Positions 44,676 through 53,687 of a stretch of DNA of 64,000 nucleotides are shown here, piece by piece. Numbering within the stretch: position 1 is the stretch's first letter; each line of letters opens with the position of its first letter. The stretch is from assembly GCA_944323845.1 (NCBI GenBank), contig CALUUA010000010.1, positions 17,296 to 81,295 on the forward strand, given 5' to 3'. Source of the DNA: an uncultured Bacteroidales bacterium (GTDB lineage Bacteria > Bacteroidota > Bacteroidia > Bacteroidales > UBA932). The translations under genes and the position numbers were made by a program. Below the pieces are notes generated by a model. The model was not told the origin of the DNA. It was given only the letters and a program-made list of their open reading frames with translations, and ran no database searches.

Positions 44676-45647
44676 TTATATCCGGCTGGAAGTCTGCTGA
44701 AGATCTTCTTCCGCATTGAAAGCCAGAATGCTGTTGGCGATGTCTTCCAGCAGCCATTTCGGGGTGGATGCCGCGCCGCATACCCCTACCTTGTCGTCTT
44801 CCCTGAACCATTCTCTCCGGATTTCGTCGGGAGTCTCTATGTGATAAGTGCGGATATTCAGAGCCTTGCACCTGTCGCACAGCACCTTGCCGTTCGAACT
44901 TGCCTTCCCGGACACGAATATCAGTATGTCATGTTCGATGGCGAATCTGGACAGCCGCGCATGTCTGGTCGCAACCTGAGAGCAGATAGTTTCGTGAACG
45001 GTCAGCAACCCTCTTCCGGCGAATCTCTGCATGGGCAGCTCGTTTTCCTTGGCCATGAGTTCCTGAAGCCTGGCGCAGATGGACGAGTATTCGGCGGGAC
45101 TCTTCGTGGTCTGTGAAAAGATCTCGATATGCCTTTTCAGGTCCACTTTTCCTTGGGCTATGGCTTCTTCGAGCATCTTCATGTTCTCCACCACTACGGC
45201 ATTCCCTTCGGCCTGGCCTACCAGACCCAGCACTTCGGCATGTCCTGGTTTTCCGAAAATTATTATCTGTCCGTCCACGGATCCGTCCTTGATCGCCGAA
45301 TATGCCTCCCTGATGCTTTCCTGCAGCTTGAGCACCACAGGGCAAGTGCAGTCGATGACGTTGAAATGCACCTGTGCGGCTTTTTCATAAGTGGACGGGG
45401 GCTCTCCATGGGCGCGTATCAGCAGCATCTCCCCGCCGGCGTCCTGCATTTCCTCCAGATCTTCCTTGTCTATGGTGACAAGTCCCTTGGCCTCGAGTCT
45501 GGACAGTTCCGCGTCGTTGTGGACTATCGCTCCGAGTGAATACAGCCGGCCTTTAGGCCCGTCAAGCTGTTCTTCCGCCTTCTTTATCGCTCTGGTGACT
45601 CCGGCGCAGAACCCGGAATTGGCATCTATGTCAACAGTCAGTTTCAT
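44676..45647 (-). CDS. ispH: 4-hydroxy-3-methylbut-2-enyl diphosphate reductase
   Basis: 323 residues. IspH is the last enzyme of the non-mevalonate isoprenoid route, an iron-sulfur reductase. The three cluster Cys can be placed: Cys14 in SGFCAGVTRAI, one in IDCTCPVVLKL, and one in HETICSQVATR. The Ser-Ser-Asn of the substrate site appears as KASSNGKVL, and the Glu-His region as RAHGEPP. The final conserved segment VGVCGAASTPKWLLEDI replaces the common VGVTAGAS. It lies 35 bases downstream of cmk on the same strand. A C-terminal 20-residue tail is variable. The function is secure. Confidence 0.95.
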   Translation of the reverse strand: MKLTVDIDANSGFCAGVTRAIKKAEEQLDGPKGRLYSLGAIVHNDAELSRLEAKGLVTIDKEDLEEMQDAGGEMLLIRAHGEPPSTYEKAAQVHFNVIDCTCPVVLKLQESIREAYSAIKDGSVDGQIIIFGKPGHAEVLGLVGQAEGNAVVVENMKMLEEAIAQGKVDLKRHIEIFSQTTKSPAEYSSICARLQELMAKENELPMQRFAGRGLLTVHETICSQVATRHARLSRFAIEHDILIFVSGKASSNGKVLCDRCKALNIRTYHIETPDEIRREWFREDDKVGVCGAASTPKWLLEDIANSILAFNAEEDLQQTSSRI

Positions 45648-45682
45648 AAGTTATCTTAAACCCCAGCCCGTTATATAAAATA

Positions 45683-46378
45683 TCATTCATTGCCGAATTT
45701 TCCGGCAATGAGTTTTTTGATCCAGACCATCTGGTCCTCGAGCGTCATGTCGGAATTGTCGAGCACGATGGCATCGTCCGCCTTTGTCAGCGGAGAGACT
45801 TTCCTGTGAGAGTCTATGTAATCCCTTTCCCGGACGTTCTCCAGAACATCCTCGAAGGATACCTTTTCGCCTTTCCCCTGCATTTCCTTCATCCTTCTCA
45901 TGGCTCTGACCTGAGGGTCGGCCGTCATGAAGATTTTCAGTTCGGCATCCGGAAAGACAGTCGAGCCTATGTCCCTTCCGTCTATGACCACCCTCTTCCT
46001 TGCTCCCAGTTCCCGAAGTTTCCTGTCTACGAATTGCCTGACTTCAGGCAATGCCGATATGGGACTGACTTTCCTGGATATGGGGAGGCTCCGGATCTCT
46101 TTTTCGATGCATCGCTCACCCATGAAGGTATTCCCGCCTTCGTGTCCGTCAGCGAAATGCAGGTCCAGAGTATCGAGAGCGTCCTTCAGGGCTGCGGTGT
46201 CTATGACGTTCCGTTCGTCTATGAGCCCGTGCTCTACGGCGTACAGCGTGACACCTCTATACAATGCGCCTGAATCCAGGTACATAAACCCGAATTCCTG
46301 CGCAATGAGTTTTGCGAATGAACTTTTACCTGTCGAAGAATAGCCGTCGATGGCTATGATGATATCCGGTACATGCAT
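45683..46378 (-). CDS. cmk: Cytidylate kinase
   Basis: 231 residues (E. coli 227). Cmk phosphorylates CMP and dCMP. The P-loop is IAIDGYSSTGKSSFAKLIA, followed by LDSGALYRGVTLYAVE, the substrate-binding insert, VVIDGRDIGSTVFPDAELKIFMTAD with the acidic CMP contacts, and VRERDYIDSHRKVSPLTKADDAIVLDNSDM. The start is fixed by a -7 element at 46407-46414, which gives a leader of about 24 bases. In the phylum cmk is often followed by ispH, as here. It is transcribed divergently from the NtrC-like regulator. Confidence 0.95.
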   Translation of the reverse strand: MHVPDIIIAIDGYSSTGKSSFAKLIAQEFGFMYLDSGALYRGVTLYAVEHGLIDERNVIDTAALKDALDTLDLHFADGHEGGNTFMGERCIEKEIRSLPISRKVSPISALPEVRQFVDRKLRELGARKRVVIDGRDIGSTVFPDAELKIFMTADPQVRAMRRMKEMQGKGEKVSFEDVLENVRERDYIDSHRKVSPLTKADDAIVLDNSDMTLEDQMVWIKKLIAGKFGNE

Positions 46379-46406
46379 CGTACTGATTTCAGATTTCTTT
46401 ATCTGA

Positions 46407-46414
46407 CAAAATTA
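46407..46414 (-). promoter_or_regulatory. cmk: cmk -7 promoter element
   Basis: The complement of CAAAATTA reads TAATTTTG, an exact TAnnTTTG match on the minus strand. The expected start near 46402 leaves a leader of about 24 bases. No -33 box is clear. Confidence 0.6.
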
Positions 46415-46456
46415 CAAAAAAAATCAAAACCCCTTTCCCCGTGACGGAAAAAGTCC

Positions 46457-46511
46457 GATATTTGTATGAAGGCGGCCGAAAAGGGCGTTTGCGGTTTTTC
46501 TGCCGCCCTTC
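46457..46511 (+). promoter_or_regulatory. Promoter-like site and leader hairpin of the NtrC-like regulator
   Basis: GATATTTG at 46457-46464 differs from TAnnTTTG by one base. It is followed at once by an imperfect hairpin pairing 46468-46482 with 46495-46511 (GAAGG-CGGC with GCCG-CCCTTC plus A and T runs), ending 14 bases before the ATG at 46525. If transcription starts near 46469, almost the whole leader is the hairpin, so it may restrain translation of the regulator. Confidence 0.5.
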
Positions 46512-46524
46512 AATATCAAAAAAT

Positions 46525-47673
46525 ATGAAGATACTTGTTATAGACGATGAAAGAGCCATCAGAAATTCCCTGAAAGGGATCCTGATGGACGAAGGATACG
46601 AAGTGGATGTCGCCGAAGATGGTGTCCAGGGCTGTGAAATGGCTGAAAAGGAGAGATACGGGGTCATATTCTGCGACATCAAGATGCCGAACATGGACGG
46701 GCTGGAGGTGCTCGGAAAACTGGAGGCGGCCGGAGTGGATTCTGCCGTAATCATGATTTCCGGACACGGCGATATCGACACAGCCGTGGAATGCATAAAG
46801 AAGGGAGCCTTCGACTTTATCCAGAAACCGCTGGATCTGAACAGGATATTCATTACCATCAAGAATGCCACCGACAAGGTCTCGCTGGTGAAGGAAACGA
46901 AGATTCTGAAGAAAAAAGTTTACGGCCAGCAGATGATAGGCGATTCTGAACCGATGGAACACATCCGTGGAATAATCGACAAAGTGGCCCCGACCGATGC
47001 CAGAGTGCTCATCACTGGAGCCAACGGCACCGGAAAGGAACTTGTGGCACGCAGCCTTCATCAGAAAAGTCACAGGTCTTCCATGCCTTACATCGAGGTG
47101 AACTGTGCCGCCATACCTTCTGAATTGATTGAAAGCGAACTTTTCGGCCATGAAAAGGGCGCCTTTACCTCGGCCATCAAACAGCACAAGGGAAAGTTCG
47201 AGCAGGCTGACGGCGGGACGCTCTTTCTGGACGAGATAGGGGATATGAGTCTTGCAGCGCAGGCCAAGGTCCTGCGTGTCCTGCAGGAAAGGAAACTTTC
47301 GAGAGTGGGCAGCGACAAGGACATCACCGTGGATGTCAGGGTGCTGGCCGCCACGAACAAGAATCTCAAGGAAGAAATCGCGAAAGGGAATTTCAGGGAA
47401 GACCTCTATCACCGGCTCAGCGTAATAGTCATAAATGTACCTTCTCTGGATGAACGCAAGTCGGATATCCCTCTGCTCGTAGACTATTTCATAGACCAGA
47501 TATGTTCGGAGACCGGCATGGCGAAGCGTAAGGTGGAGCCTGACGCCATGAAACTTCTCGTGGACAAGTCATGGTCCGGCAATATCAGGGAACTGCGGAA
47601 TGTGGTCGAGAGGCTTCTCATCCTCTCCGGAGACAGCATTACCGCCCGCGATGTCAGGGACTATGTTTATTGA
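46525..47673 (+). CDS. NtrC-family response regulator lacking a DNA-binding domain
   Basis: 382 residues from the ATG at 46525 (the longer frame from 46441 reads through the leader hairpin). Residues 1-120 are a receiver: acidic pocket IDDER, phospho-acceptor Asp51 in VIFCDIKMP, then MISGHGD and FIQKPLDL. Residues about 140-365 are the sigma-54-activator AAA+ domain: Walker A ITGANGTGKELVAR, the loop GAFTSA (usually GAFTGA), Walker B GGTLFLDEIGDMS and LYHRLSVIVI with the arginine finger. It stops just after WSGNIRELRNVVERLLIL...ARDVRDYVY, where Fis-type helix-turn-helix domains normally begin, so it cannot bind an enhancer in the standard way. Its end overlaps the facing kinase gene by 7 bases. 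Confidence 0.9.
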   Translation: MKILVIDDERAIRNSLKGILMDEGYEVDVAEDGVQGCEMAEKERYGVIFCDIKMPNMDGLEVLGKLEAAGVDSAVIMISGHGDIDTAVECIKKGAFDFIQKPLDLNRIFITIKNATDKVSLVKETKILKKKVYGQQMIGDSEPMEHIRGIIDKVAPTDARVLITGANGTGKELVARSLHQKSHRSSMPYIEVNCAAIPSELIESELFGHEKGAFTSAIKQHKGKFEQADGGTLFLDEIGDMSLAAQAKVLRVLQERKLSRVGSDKDITVDVRVLAATNKNLKEEIAKGNFREDLYHRLSVIVINVPSLDERKSDIPLLVDYFIDQICSETGMAKRKVEPDAMKLLVDKSWSGNIRELRNVVERLLILSGDSITARDVRDYVY

Positions 47674-50600
47674 AACTTCGGAAGCCTGACGGTGAAGCAG
47701 GCACCGTACAGGTTGTAGGATTTGCGGTACAGGATTTCTCCGTTGCATTTCTCTACGATATTCCTGCATATGGCCAGTCCGAGTCCTGTTCCTCCGCTCT
47801 TCGTGGTGAAGTTCGGGGTGAACAGCTTGCTCTGGTTTTCTTCGCTGACTCCCGGTCCGTTGTCTTCGAATACTATGTCGTAGAATCCGTCGACCGTACT
47901 GTTTCTCAGACAGATAAGTATCTCTCCTTTCTTTGCCGGTTTTCCCTCGTCCTCGCTCTGTCTTTGCTGTATCTCTATGGCCTGCACCGCATTCGTGAGA
48001 AGATTTACGAATACCCTTATCAGCTGCGGCTTCGGTGCGGATACATAGGCTTCAGGCATACCGAGGTATGATATGTTTATGTTCTCCCTGTTGTCGAATA
48101 TCATGATCTGATCCCTCAAAGCGGCATCCAGATCCAGTTTTACCGGCTCTTCGCTGTACAGTTTCGCGAATGTCGAGAATTCATTGGCCGTCTCGGTCAG
48201 GATGTCGATATGTTCGAGCACGACTGCGCTTACCTTGTCGAATTTCTCGTCCCAGTCGGGAGCGTGCTTCTGCTTCAGCCGGATGAGCCTCTGTATCTCC
48301 AGCTTTATCGGCGTCAGCGGATTCTTGATTTCATGTGCCACCTGTCTGGCCATTTCGCTCCACGCCTTGTCGCGTTCGGCCTGTGCGAGTTTTCTGGTAC
48401 TTTCAGACAGGTCTGTCACCATCCTGTTGTACGCTTCCACGAGGGTGGAAATCTCATCGTCGCGGTTGTAGTCGATGCGCTCCAGTTTTCCGAGGTCAGT
48501 GGCCGACATCTTCTCTCCTATTTCGGTTATAGGTTTGAAAATGGCGTTGATGATGGTGGTACTCAGCAGTATGGTGGCTATGAGCAGTATTATGAAAATA
48601 TTGATGATGATGGCGCTGTACAGGAAGGCCTCGTGCCTGAACAGATAATTCTGGTCGGTGTAAGGCGAGTTGAGGATGGCGACCATTGTGCCTTTCGCGT
48701 TGTACAGCGGGGCGTACAGCGAGTAGAATTTGTACCCGGCCACATTTTCCCGGCAGATGCAGAATCTCTGGCTCTTGAATTTGATGTTGTAGTAGGCCTC
48801 CTGATTCATTCGGGTTTCGAATATCATTTTTTCGAATACTTCAGGTGCTGTGGATCTGAACACCTTCCCGGAAGGGGTGAACAGGGTGATGTCGGCTTTG
48901 GCGGTGTTTCCGATGGCCTCCATTGCGGCAGCGATGTCAGGCGAGTTGAGGTCATGCCAGTCTTCGGCATTCTCTGTCCTGTCCTCCATGAGGCTTTGTA
49001 TGGTGTTGATTTTTCCCGACATCAGATTCAACATGTTCGTGGAGTTCCTTTTGTAGACGAAGGCGACACTGGCGCATGTCATCACGATGAGCGTCAGGAA
49101 GAGGGACAGGGATACCACGAAATTGATCCGCGACCTGTAATAGTTCCTCATCCGGACATTCTGCGGATTCCTGCGCCGGAGGGTTATAAGGTACAGCATC
49201 CCGTATGTCAGAATGACCAGGTACGAGAAATTCACCAGATAGGTCAGCCAGCCTCTCAACGGACGTGACGTGAAGATGACTTCATTGTCCGAGATCCTGT
49301 TTATGAAATGTATGTAGCCGTTGTCCCTGAAGTAGCTGTCCCCGCGGTCGATTTCTTTCCGTATATCAGGAGTGAGAATGGACGGATACGGGAAATTGCC
49401 CTTGTAGTTCACTAACTTCCCTCCGGCGAACTTGGCATACGAGTAGAACGGAGGCAGATTCACCCGGTCGGATCCTGAAGTCCTGCTGAAGATGCTCATG
49501 TACCCGTTTTCTTCCTGCCGGCTCTTTTCCTTCACTTCCAGGAACATGTGTACTACTCCTGTAGAGGCGGAATAGTATATGAATGAGCCTATGTAAAGCG
49601 AATTTCCGAATTCGTCGTACACGAAACGGAACCGCGATTCGGGCGAGACTGGTGTGCCGGACATGAATTTCCTTCCGAAATAGTCCAGACACGGTTCGCG
49701 TGAGCCGTCAGGCCTGAAATTCCTCACGGCATTGTCGCGGCACAATGTGGCCGTGACAGTATAATTCTGGGATATCCTGTACAGATAGTTTTCGTTCAGC
49801 CTGTTGAGGATGATCATGTCGCTTCTCTCGAGTTCCGCCAGTGTCGTTACCATCGGATCCGAGGCTATGGCGTCTTCTATCGAACGGAGCTGGATTTCCA
49901 GAGCGAGATCCCTCTCCAATGCCATCCTGTTCGTTATGATGATGATCCTGTCCTGCTCTTTCCTGAAGCCGAGCACGCCTGCCGTGACCGTCAGATACAG
50001 GGCGCACAGAATCGAGAATCCGAAGAACCATTTCCGCGAAAAAACGGAAAACCGCTTTCCTGTCAGTTCCCTGACAATCGGCCTGAGAAGCTGCAGGAGC
50101 AGCATCATGCTGAACATCAGGGCTATGTAGGAAATATAGACGATGACTGTATATATGGAAAGCGTGAACCACTGGTACAGCTCCAGCGTGATGCCGGAAT
50201 TCATTATCAGGCTGACCAGTGTGGTATGTACGTAGACTGCTGCGGCAGCGAATGTCAGGATGATTCCGCCTGCGTATATGAACCGGCTTCGTTTTCTTTT
50301 CGAACGTATCATCATCCGGAGGAAAGGCTTCCGGCACATGTAGGCGCAGAGCAGGTAGCATATGATCAGGCAGTGCAGGATGAGAAGAGCGCCGAACGAG
50401 AACAGGAACGAGCCGCCGGCATATATTCCCGGGGAGAATATCGGCATGACATTCTTCAGCTGGAGACCCCAGTTGTAGGCTATGGCCGCTGCCGTGCCGA
50501 GCACTAATATGATGACCGGGAAACCCTTTACGGAAGGATGCCTCCAGAAATACGTCATCACGGATATGACGAAAAGGATCAGCGCGATCCACCGGAGCAG

Positions 50601-51278
50601 CATGTTCGCCGGGAACGGAATGTCCCTTGTAGTTTCCGATATCACTTTCATGAGAGGCTTGCCGTCTACGATTACAGGCACTCCTCCAGTATGATTGATA
50701 GGGGTGACAGTGTATTTCTGCGGGAGTTTCAGGTTCGGATTCACTCCCGATTCGGCATTCTGCCTGTTGGCAAGCAGGGTGTTCTGTATTTCCAGACCGT
50801 AGACTATCCGGCAGTTGAGATAGTCCGATTCGGTCTTCATGATATACCATTTCGGGCCCAGATTCATGTAGCTGACCCCTTCCGGTATGTCCGACAGGGG
50901 TGAGGCAATGCCGGAACGGAGGTTCGACAGCCTCTCGAACACGACTCTGGTGCTTATGTCGTCGTTTCCTATCGGGAACTGGTGGCTCCAAGACTGCAGT
51001 GTGTCGTACACATACCGGTATATGACCATGTCCTGAGGCAGATTCTTCAGATCCATCCATTGCGAGTGATCCGAATCAAGGGCCTGGTCGGCATATCTGT
51101 CCAATATCTCCAGCCGTTTCTCTATCCTTTTCCCGAGGTCGGCGGCAGTCTTTTCGGCACTTTCCGTCGTTATCCTCAAGGTGAGCGAAAGGAGGAAAAG
51201 CAGGACGGCAAGCCCGAGGAACACTTTCCAGCTGTTTTCCTTGTAGTTTATCCTGTTTAAAACCTTATATGTCATCAT
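47667..51278 (-). CDS. NtrY-like multi-spanning sensor histidine kinase
   Basis: 1203 residues, much longer than common sensor kinases. About ten membrane segments are spread through the first 930 residues in three groups, with large extracytoplasmic loops between them, one of which resembles a sensory PAS/Cache region. A HAMP-like segment follows the last helix (TIINAIFKPITEIGEKMSATDLGKLE), then the dimerization helix with the phospho-acceptor His in MARQVAHEIKNPLTPIKLEIQRL, and the ATPase boxes N (VFVNLLTNAVQAIE), G1 (DIVFEDNGPGV) and G2 (KSGGTGLGLAICRNIVE). The HEIKNPLTPIK motif is of the NtrB/NtrY type, matching the NtrC-like regulator convergent with it. It is probably the regulator's kinase. 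The signal is unknown. Confidence 0.9.
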   Translation of the reverse strand: MMTYKVLNRINYKENSWKVFLGLAVLLFLLSLTLRITTESAEKTAADLGKRIEKRLEILDRYADQALDSDHSQWMDLKNLPQDMVIYRYVYDTLQSWSHQFPIGNDDISTRVVFERLSNLRSGIASPLSDIPEGVSYMNLGPKWYIMKTESDYLNCRIVYGLEIQNTLLANRQNAESGVNPNLKLPQKYTVTPINHTGGVPVIVDGKPLMKVISETTRDIPFPANMLLRWIALILFVISVMTYFWRHPSVKGFPVIILVLGTAAAIAYNWGLQLKNVMPIFSPGIYAGGSFLFSFGALLILHCLIICYLLCAYMCRKPFLRMMIRSKRKRSRFIYAGGIILTFAAAAVYVHTTLVSLIMNSGITLELYQWFTLSIYTVIVYISYIALMFSMMLLLQLLRPIVRELTGKRFSVFSRKWFFGFSILCALYLTVTAGVLGFRKEQDRIIIITNRMALERDLALEIQLRSIEDAIASDPMVTTLAELERSDMIILNRLNENYLYRISQNYTVTATLCRDNAVRNFRPDGSREPCLDYFGRKFMSGTPVSPESRFRFVYDEFGNSLYIGSFIYYSASTGVVHMFLEVKEKSRQEENGYMSIFSRTSGSDRVNLPPFYSYAKFAGGKLVNYKGNFPYPSILTPDIRKEIDRGDSYFRDNGYIHFINRISDNEVIFTSRPLRGWLTYLVNFSYLVILTYGMLYLITLRRRNPQNVRMRNYYRSRINFVVSLSLFLTLIVMTCASVAFVYKRNSTNMLNLMSGKINTIQSLMEDRTENAEDWHDLNSPDIAAAMEAIGNTAKADITLFTPSGKVFRSTAPEVFEKMIFETRMNQEAYYNIKFKSQRFCICRENVAGYKFYSLYAPLYNAKGTMVAILNSPYTDQNYLFRHEAFLYSAIIINIFIILLIATILLSTTIINAIFKPITEIGEKMSATDLGKLERIDYNRDDEISTLVEAYNRMVTDLSESTRKLAQAERDKAWSEMARQVAHEIKNPLTPIKLEIQRLIRLKQKHAPDWDEKFDKVSAVVLEHIDILTETANEFSTFAKLYSEEPVKLDLDAALRDQIMIFDNRENINISYLGMPEAYVSAPKPQLIRVFVNLLTNAVQAIEIQQRQSEDEGKPAKKGEILICLRNSTVDGFYDIVFEDNGPGVSEENQSKLFTPNFTTKSGGTGLGLAICRNIVEKCNGEILYRKSYNLYGACFTVRLPKFQ

Positions 51279-51299
51279 TATCTCCTTTGCCTGCCGGCC

Positions 51300-51773
51300 T
51301 TATTCATGGTGATACGGCTCTCCGCGCATTATGGTGAATGCCCGGTAAAGCTGTTCCAGAAAGATGACCCTGACCATCTGGTGGGAGAAAGTCATCCGGG
51401 ACAGCGACATTTTGCTGCGGCATCTGGAATAGACTGCCTCGGAGAATCCGTAGGCTCCGCCTATGACGAAAACGAGATCTCCGGACAGGTGGGAGAGCTT
51501 GTCTTCCAGATCCGAAGCCCATTCTGTCGAAGAGAACTCCCTGCCTTTTTCATCCAGAAGGATGACAAGGTCGGACGGAGCCAGATTCTTGAGAATCAGC
51601 TCGCCTTCGCGAATTTTCAGCTGTTCCCTGTTCATGGCTCCCGGATTCTTTATGTCCGGCAGTTCCGTGACGGAGAATCCGATATAGTGCCTGAGCCTGT
51701 CCCTGTACACATCCATGCCTGTCCGCACCCAGCCTGCGTCTGTCTTGCCTATGGTCACCAGCCTGATTTTCAT
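51300..51773 (-). CDS. rlmH: 23S rRNA (pseudouridine-1915-N3)-methyltransferase
   Basis: 157 residues from the ATG at 51773 (E. coli 155); a longer frame from 51806 begins inside the -7 element and is rejected. RlmH methylates pseudouridine 1915 in helix 69 of 23S rRNA, at the subunit interface, and is a SPOUT-fold enzyme. The start MKIRLVTIGKTDAGWV, the region LVILLDEKGREFSSTEWA, the knot loop VFVIGGAYGFSEAVY and the C-terminal HQMVRVIFLEQLYRAFTIMRGEPYHHE are all diagnostic. It is 21 bases upstream of the kinase gene on the same strand, which suggests that the kinase is transcribed from the rlmH promoter. Confidence 0.96.
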   Translation of the reverse strand: MKIRLVTIGKTDAGWVRTGMDVYRDRLRHYIGFSVTELPDIKNPGAMNREQLKIREGELILKNLAPSDLVILLDEKGREFSSTEWASDLEDKLSHLSGDLVFVIGGAYGFSEAVYSRCRSKMSLSRMTFSHQMVRVIFLEQLYRAFTIMRGEPYHHE

Positions 51774-51803
51774 CTTTTCTGTCCTATGCCTGCATAATAT
51801 CGT

Positions 51804-51834
51804 CAAATATAATTACATGGCTCGGATTTTGCAA
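51804..51834 (-). promoter_or_regulatory. rlmH: rlmH promoter
   Basis: On the minus strand, -7 TATATTTG (complement of 51804-51811) and a -33 TTG (complement of 51832-51834) with a 20-base spacer. The expected start near 51799 gives a 26-base leader to the ATG at 51773. Confidence 0.65.
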
Positions 51835-51860
51835 CAAAGCAAGACCCATATTTCCCATTC

Positions 51861-52265
51861 ATGAACAAGTTGATAAAGATAGCGGCTATAGCCCCGGCGG
51901 TTCTGCTGGGTTTCTGCGCGAATTCATCCGCGCAGGATTATGATGTATTCACGCCTATAGCCAAATATATCAGGACAGGGGATGCCGACAAGCTGTCGGC
52001 CTGGTTTGCGGACAATCTCGAAGTGATGGTCATTTCACAGATCAACGATTCCAGCAGGAATCAGGCGCGGCAGATCATGAAGTCTTTTTTCAGCGCATAC
52101 AATCCGAGCGCGTTCGATATCACGCATCAGGCCGGAAAATCGAACATGAAATATGCTCTCGGAATCCTGAATGCCGGCGGAGAACGTTTCGTGGTGACGA
52201 TTTTCGTCAATTTCAGAAGAGACTCGTTCGAAATCCAACAGCTGAAGATAGAGCGGATTGAATAG
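51861..52265 (+). CDS. DUF4783 secreted protein
   Basis: 134 residues with a signal peptide (hydrophobic to residue 20, then NSSAQ), so periplasmic. The mature part resembles DUF4783, a Bacteroidota family with an NTF2-like cone fold: VFTPIAKYIRTGDADKLSAWFADNLEVMV at the start, then QARQIMKSFFSAYNPSAFDI, and a closing beta sheet FVVTIFVNFRRDSFEIQQLKIERIE. NTF2-like folds bind small ligands or scaffold other proteins. No catalytic residues can be named. It is a single-gene unit, divergent from rlmH and ending 65 bases before a bidirectional terminator, and its function is unknown. Confidence 0.85.
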   Translation: MNKLIKIAAIAPAVLLGFCANSSAQDYDVFTPIAKYIRTGDADKLSAWFADNLEVMVISQINDSSRNQARQIMKSFFSAYNPSAFDITHQAGKSNMKYALGILNAGGERFVVTIFVNFRRDSFEIQQLKIERIE

Positions 52266-52330
52266 TTTGTGGCACAGCTTTTGCTATTATGAAAGTCAGG
52301 TTAGTTTAGTTGTTAATAATAGGGTTATAG

Positions 52331-52373
52331 TTGGAAAAAGGATGGCCGGTTTTATCGGTCATCCTTTTTCCAA
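52331..52373. terminator. Bidirectional terminator between the DUF4783 gene and der
   Basis: TTGGAAAAAGGATG at 52331-52344 pairs perfectly with CATCCTTTTTCCAA at 52360-52373; after a G-T wobble an inner CCG pairs with CGG around a 7-base loop. A and T runs on both sides allow termination from either strand. It ends 3 bases before the der stop. Confidence 0.9.
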
Positions 52374-52376
52374 TAT

Positions 52377-53687
52377 TTATTTCTGTCTGAAGAAAATCTG
52401 CATCGGGCATCCTGTGAAATCGAATTTCTCGCGCAGCTTGTTCTCGATGAATCTCCGGTACGGATCCTTGATGTACTGCGGCAGATTGCAGAAAAATGCG
52501 AATTTCGGATTTCTCGTAGGAAGCTGTGTGGCATATTTGATTTTCACATACTTGCCTTTCCATGCAGGAGGCGGGAAATCTTCCGTCACAGGCAGCATCT
52601 CTTCATTCAGCCGCGATGTAGGAATCTTTTTCGTGTAGTTCGCGTACACTTTGGCGGCAGCGTCCAGAACATCCAGAAGCCTCTGTTTCCTGACTACTGA
52701 CGTGAAAATGATCGGTACGTCATTGAAAGGCGCGAGCCTTTCACGCAGAGAGGTCTCATATTGCTTCAGCGTCTTGTTGTCCTTTTCGATGAGATCCCAT
52801 TTGTTCACTACTATGATGCAGCCTTTCAGGTTCCTGATTATCAGCTGGAAGATGCTCATGTCCTGAGCCTCCATGCCTGTCTGGGCATCAATCATCAGGA
52901 TGCAGATGTCCGAATGTTCTATGGCCCTTATCGAACGCATCACCGAATAGAACTCCAGATCCTCGTGTACCTTCGCCTTTTTCCGCATACCGGCCGTATC
53001 CACCAGCATGAATTCATGTCCGAACTTGTTGTAGTAGGTGGCGATCGAATCTCTGGTCGTCCCCGCCACCGGCGTGACTATGTTCCTGTCCGTGCCGAGC
53101 AATGCGTTTGTCAGCGATGATTTTCCTACGTTGGGCCGGCCTACGATGGCGATGTGAGGCAGTTCCGGATGCTCGTCTATGTCTGTGCCCCCTTCGGCGG
53201 GCAATTTCCTTACTATTTCATCGAGAAGATCGCCTGTGCCGCCTCCGTTCGCGGCGGAAATGCTCCAGACATCACCGAGACCGAGGGAATAGAACTGATA
53301 GGAGTCGAACATCTTCGCTCCGGTATCGACCTTGTTGACCGCGACGACTACAGGCTTGCCGGACCTGCGGAGAATGTCGGCTATTTCATCGTCATAGTCC
53401 GTTATCCCCGTAGCGGCCTCTGTCATGAAAAGTATCAGATCCGCCTCTTCGATGGCCATTACTACCTGTTTGCGGATTTCCGCCTCGAAGACATCCTCCG
53501 AATTTGATGTGTATCCTCCGGTGTCGACTACCGAAAAAGTGGTGCCGCACCATTCGCACTTGCCGTAATGTCTGTCCCTGGTCACTCCGGCTGTCTCGTC
53601 CACAATGGCCTGACGCATCCCTACAAGTCTGTTGAAAAGTGTGGATTTCCCTACGTTCGGTCTTCCAACTATGGCTACAAGGCTCAT
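52377..53687 (-). CDS. der: GTPase Der (EngA), 50S ribosomal assembly factor
   Basis: 436 residues. Der is an essential GTPase with two G domains that helps assemble the large ribosomal subunit. Domain 1: [24 protein letters not shown] at residues 8-120. Domain 2: [36 protein letters not shown] at about 180-310. The C-terminal KH-like domain follows from about 350 ([40 protein letters not shown], read in pieces). The ATG overlaps the stop of the small membrane protein gene as ATGA. It is the last gene of the engB-prs-small gene-der group, so two ribosome-assembly GTPases are carried on one transcript. Confidence 0.97.
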   Translation of the reverse strand: MSLVAIVGRPNVGKSTLFNRLVGMRQAIVDETAGVTRDRHYGKCEWCGTTFSVVDTGGYTSNSEDVFEAEIRKQVVMAIEEADLILFMTEAATGITDYDDEIADILRRSGKPVVVAVNKVDTGAKMFDSYQFYSLGLGDVWSISAANGGGTGDLLDEIVRKLPAEGGTDIDEHPELPHIAIVGRPNVGKSSLTNALLGTDRNIVTPVAGTTRDSIATYYNKFGHEFMLVDTAGMRKKAKVHEDLEFYSVMRSIRAIEHSDICILMIDAQTGMEAQDMSIFQLIIRNLKGCIIVVNKWDLIEKDNKTLKQYETSLRERLAPFNDVPIIFTSVVRKQRLLDVLDAAAKVYANYTKKIPTSRLNEEMLPVTEDFPPPAWKGKYVKIKYATQLPTRNPKFAFFCNLPQYIKDPYRRFIENKLREKFDFTGCPMQIFFRQK

